Below are positions 33,482-36,117 of a stretch of 36,117 nucleotides of DNA, piece by piece. The stretch is from Thermoplasmata archaeon. Lineage in GTDB: Archaea > Thermoplasmatota > Thermoplasmata > Methanomassiliicoccales > Methanomethylophilaceae. Numbering within the stretch: position 1 is the first letter of the stretch; every line of letters begins with the position of its first letter. The stretch lies in the NCBI GenBank assembly GCA_015063235.1, contig SUSW01000015.1, positions 1-36,117 on the forward strand, given 5' to 3'. The position numbers and the translations under genes were made by a program. The notes beneath the pieces are model-generated. The model was not told where the DNA came from, ran no database searches, and saw nothing but the letters and a program-made list of their open reading frames with translations.

Positions 33482-34978
33482 TCATTCCCTTATGTATCTG
33501 TCCCCGCCGAGCAGGTCATCCGTTATAGAATCACATTCGCTGAATGAGCTTAGGAGGACGTCCTTCTGGCTCCCCACATAGTCTACTATTCTGTCCTCGG
33601 ACAGCTTCAGTAGATTGCGTAGAGTGTAGATACTGGTCAGACCGGTGTACGTCCTGGACCCGTCCAGTTCGGTGCTGTCCACAGTTATGCTCCTGACTTC
33701 CTTTCCAGTTTCGTCCGTGTACACGCGGACATTGTCGGAGAACTCCAGCATGTGCCCGCCGCCACCTTCACTCAGGTTGTTCTTGATGTAATCCGCCAGC
33801 TCCTGCCCGGTGAAGCGGAATGTCAGCATCTTCCCGGAGTAGGGAACGGCATCCAGCGCCTTGAACAGACTGATGTCCCCCTTTGCGATGCCTGTACCGA
33901 ATGAATCGACACTGAGCATCGAGATATCGGCATCCGTCAAGGTCAACAGGTAGCCCATGCAGAACTTGGCCAGGTCGTTCTCCTTCCCACCACCCATATC
34001 CTTGTAGCCGGTCAGATCCAATTCGGTTGAGGATATCTTCCTGTTTCCTATCTCAATTGCCAGCTCATGAGCATCGCGGACGGCGCCGTCCACATCCTTG
34101 TCGTCGAGTTTTTCATCTTTGTAAAGAATGCCATCATACACGCCGGCTATACGGGATGCGATTCCGACATACTTGCTGTAGCATCCAGCATCGACGAAGT
34201 ATGTATCCGAGGGGATGAGGGGCCGTTCTTTGTCAATGAATTTCCCGTGCTCCATAGGGCTGTGGCTGTGGCCGTTTATACATAAATCTATGCCCTCGAC
34301 TTGGGAGCACACTATGTCGGATGGCGATAGGTAGTTTTTCCCAATGCCCAGATGCGACAGCAGCACGATTGCATCGACTCCCTTACCCTTCAGTATCCCC
34401 ACCATGTCTTTAGCGGATTCGACCGGGTCTTCGACGTACAGGTCGCTCTTGAGGTCTACCGTCAGGTCGTTGATCTCCGGAGTGAGCAGGGCAAAGAATC
34501 CGATCCTGACACCCTTCTTCTCGATTATCTCGTATTGCTTGAAGACGGGTTCGTCGCCTGGACGGAACAGGTTAGAACAGATTACTTTGGAATTCAGGTG
34601 GCCTAGCTGATCAATCATGATATCCGGGGAAAAATCGAACTCATGGTTGCCGATCGTAACCAAATCGTATCCAACTTGGTTCATCGGTATGATGGCATAA
34701 TCTCCCTGGGTGGCGAAGAGCATATTGTTCCCGCCCATGAAGTCGCCCACGTCGACCGTGAACACTGTATATCCCTGCTCCTCGTACCGTTCTTTCAGGA
34801 CCGTTGCTGTGGAGAATCCGAGAGTACCGTCATCGTCGCCTATGCGGCCGTGGGTGTCACCAGTGTGGATTATTATGAAATCCTTGGGCTCGCTTTCATT
34901 GGACGTCTGGAACGCCAGGACCAATGCGGCAATCACGCATACGGCTGCTACGATGAAGATCGCTATCTTCCTGTCCAT
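33482..34978 (-). CDS. 5'-nucleotidase/metallophosphoesterase family surface enzyme
   Basis: A 498-residue exported enzyme with an N-terminal membrane anchor (residues 5-23). Metal-binding motifs of the calcineurin-like fold are clear: HTGDTHGR, VDVGDFMGG, GNHEFDF, LLSHLGIG and GHSHSPMEHG. A C-terminal 5'-nucleotidase substrate domain follows (GTGIAKGDISLFKALDAVPY). It probably releases phosphate from nucleotides or related esters outside the cell. A TATA-like GTTTATAACG about 25-30 bases before the ATG suggests a near-leaderless transcript. Confidence 0.9.
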   Translation of the reverse strand: MDRKIAIFIVAAVCVIAALVLAFQTSNESEPKDFIIIHTGDTHGRIGDDDGTLGFSTATVLKERYEEQGYTVFTVDVGDFMGGNNMLFATQGDYAIIPMNQVGYDLVTIGNHEFDFSPDIMIDQLGHLNSKVICSNLFRPGDEPVFKQYEIIEKKGVRIGFFALLTPEINDLTVDLKSDLYVEDPVESAKDMVGILKGKGVDAIVLLSHLGIGKNYLSPSDIVCSQVEGIDLCINGHSHSPMEHGKFIDKERPLIPSDTYFVDAGCYSKYVGIASRIAGVYDGILYKDEKLDDKDVDGAVRDAHELAIEIGNRKISSTELDLTGYKDMGGGKENDLAKFCMGYLLTLTDADISMLSVDSFGTGIAKGDISLFKALDAVPYSGKMLTFRFTGQELADYIKNNLSEGGGGHMLEFSDNVRVYTDETGKEVRSITVDSTELDGSRTYTGLTSIYTLRNLLKLSEDRIVDYVGSQKDVLLSSFSECDSITDDLLGGDRYIRE

Positions 34979-35248
34979 GAAAATAAATGCACAAACTCCG
35001 TTATAAACGGTAGGAAGCGCTGAGCTCCTTTGTAAATTCCTTTAAACCCAATCCCTAGATGGGTGTACATCGGCATGTGCAGGACATCTTTGAAGGCCAT
35101 TATCGACCGAAAGTACCTTACGGAAAGCAGATGCTGATTGATCGTTGGACTATCATCTTTCAAAGAGGACTTCTGGTTATTCTTTACTGTGCACCTTTAA
35201 CCCGAGTTCGACAGATTTTCTCATCGGAACATCCGTCAAACTGCCGGT
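34979..35248. other. Intergenic stretch, no supported gene
   Basis: Apart from the promoter of the nucleotidase gene near 35005 and the flank of the transposable element, I see nothing convincing here. The minus-strand frame at 34963-35163 lacks start signals and family features. Confidence 0.5.
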
Positions 35249-35274
35249 GCCCCTGCCCTTTTGGAGGGCGGGGC
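35249..35274 (-). ncRNA. Hairpin at the 3' end of tnpB, candidate omega-RNA scaffold / element right end
   Basis: GCCCC-T-GCCCT pairs with AGGGC-GGGGC at 35249-35274, three bases past the tnpB stop. In IS200/IS605 elements the guide (omega) RNA is made from the 3' end of tnpB and ends near the element's right boundary. The hairpin is in the right place. A second hairpin, GGGTTG/CAACCC, lies at about 35305-35321 within the coding end. The element boundary and target site could not be fixed. Confidence 0.4.
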
Positions 35275-35277
35275 TGT

Positions 35278-36117
35278 TCACCCTGTTGTCGCAAGGGAAG
35301 GGTTGCGGGTCAACCCAAGGCGGAGTATGTTCACAGACGCGTTCAGATCGCGATCCATAGTCAGACCGCATACAGGACATATATGCACCCGGTCACTCAG
35401 CTCCTTGTGCACCATGTTATGGCATCTGGAACACATCTGCGATGTGTTCCTCGGATCCACCAGGATCAGCTCGCGGCCAGCTTCCATCGCTTTGTCGGAG
35501 ATCCTCTTCCTGAGCATACCCAAGGAACCATCGTTGTAGGATATCGTCATGTTCGGAGACTTTGAAACGGATCTGAGACCTTTTATCGATAGGTCCTCCA
35601 TCACTATCGTGGTATGGTTCTTCACGATATCCAATGAAGTCTTCTCCACGTAGTCCTTCCTTCTGTTGACGATCCTTCTGTACCTGTGATTTAGACGGCT
35701 TTTCGTCTTTCTGTATTGTTCGGTGTTGGTCAGCGTTCCTGACAGCCTTTCTCCGGTCTTCCTGAACCCGTCTATCGCTTTGGAGTATTCATGATTGTTC
35801 TCATAGACCGTACCATCCGATAGTACGGCAACGTTGGACACACCGATGTCGATACCTGCAGGTCTTGGCAGTTCCATCCGGAACATCCCGTTCGCGGCGA
35901 TATCCATCTACCCGCATTCGGCGGCGATGTGATGCCTGCATATCTCATCAGGCTATCCGTATTGGATTGTGGCGAAATACTCGTAATGAGTGCCGATATC
36001 CTTCCTTGAGATGATGACGGTTTTGGGTTCTCCTCTTATCGGCGTCGATTGGTTGTAGCATCTCAGAGTGCCTTTCATCTTTCCTAGCGAGAGGAATCTG
36101 CGTTCTCTTCCTTTGGC
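35278..36117 (-). CDS. tnpB: TnpB RNA-guided nuclease, partial, with two in-frame UAG codons
   Basis: The frame runs off the right edge and continues to TGA at 35278. RuvC motifs are intact: Asp in GIDIGVSN, Glu in IVMEDLSIKGL and Asp in MDRDLNASVNI. The zinc ribbon has CSRC...CPVC. TAG codons lie at 35953-35955 and 35908-35910. Upstream of both, the same frame still reads TnpB-like sequence (KTVIISRKDIGTHYEYFATI), with no TAA, TGA or frameshift. The ATG directly after the second TAG (35907) would give a 209-residue truncated protein. TnpB from IS605-type elements uses a guide RNA to cut DNA and promote element maintenance. No tnpA is visible. Either UAG is read as pyrrolysine or this copy is decaying. 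Confidence 0.8.

Noticed and set aside
1-36117. CRISPR array or toxin-antitoxin / defence island
   Set aside because: No regularly spaced direct repeats and no cas or defence-type genes are seen; tnpB is the only nuclease of mobile origin.

Overview
The window reads as chromosomal DNA of a methanogenic archaeon of the Thermoplasmata, most likely Methanomassiliicoccales (the gut and rumen lineage that encodes pyrrolysine). This is inferred from archaeal-type genes (ribosomal proteins S19e, L39e and L31e, eIF6, PDCD5, RFC large subunit, wyosine synthase Taw1, MptE), methanogenesis marker protein 2, an archaeal 7S SRP RNA, TATA-box promoters with many leaderless starts, and an almost complete absence of UAG stops. 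Of the 38 intact coding regions whose stop is clear, 32 end in TGA, 6 in TAA and none in TAG. The only TAG-closed frame, mptE, continues in frame with family-like sequence. A TnpB gene at the right edge carries two more in-frame TAGs.

Layout. 1-4.7 kb: a secreted protein running off the left edge, a fragment of a CDP-alcohol phosphatidyltransferase, dapB, ubiX with a zinc-ribbon membrane protein, and a YgiQ-type radical SAM protein, all on the minus strand. 4.7-5.76 kb: about 1 kb without genes but dense in RNA-like secondary structure, including a probable structured RNA at about 5.08-5.40 kb whose family I could not establish. 5.76-7.6 kb: the translation operon rps19e-pdcd5-rpl39e-rpl31e-eif6. 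7.6-13.7 kb: a metallo-beta-lactamase-fold hydrolase, then a plus-strand run of DUF373 protein, mptE, an S2P-like protease, a CorA transporter and methanogenesis marker 2. 13.8-15.9 kb: a polytopic membrane protein and an overlapping surface protein of unknown role. 16.0-16.3 kb: SRP RNA on the minus strand, divergent from a symporter cassette (42-aa accessory protein, sodium:solute symporter, winged-helix protein) preceded by two matching operator-like sites.

18.6-22.3 kb: an ABC ATPase, a zinc-ribbon membrane protein, rfcL and taw1. 22.3-23.6 kb (minus strand): DUF1294 protein, flavodoxin-like protein, isochorismatase-like hydrolase. 23.7-28.0 kb: an unknown acidic secreted protein, then a cassette of a small ORF, DUF4956 membrane protein, VTC-type polymerase-domain protein and Cthe_2159-like surface protein, which looks acquired from or shared with gut bacteria. 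28.0-36.1 kb: an HPr-kinase-like P-loop protein, SfsA, a small possibly frameshifted secreted protein, a lipase-like protein, a CDF metal exporter, a 5'-nucleotidase-family surface enzyme, and an IS200/IS605-type tnpB with its downstream hairpin.

Two themes recur. UAG appears to be held back from stop use and occurs inside frames in two unrelated genes. Many tightly spaced gene pairs embed the upstream TGA stop inside the Shine-Dalgarno sequence of the next gene (GAG-TGA-TC or TGA-GGT), which suggests translational coupling. All functional calls are by eye from motifs and family knowledge; no database search was run.
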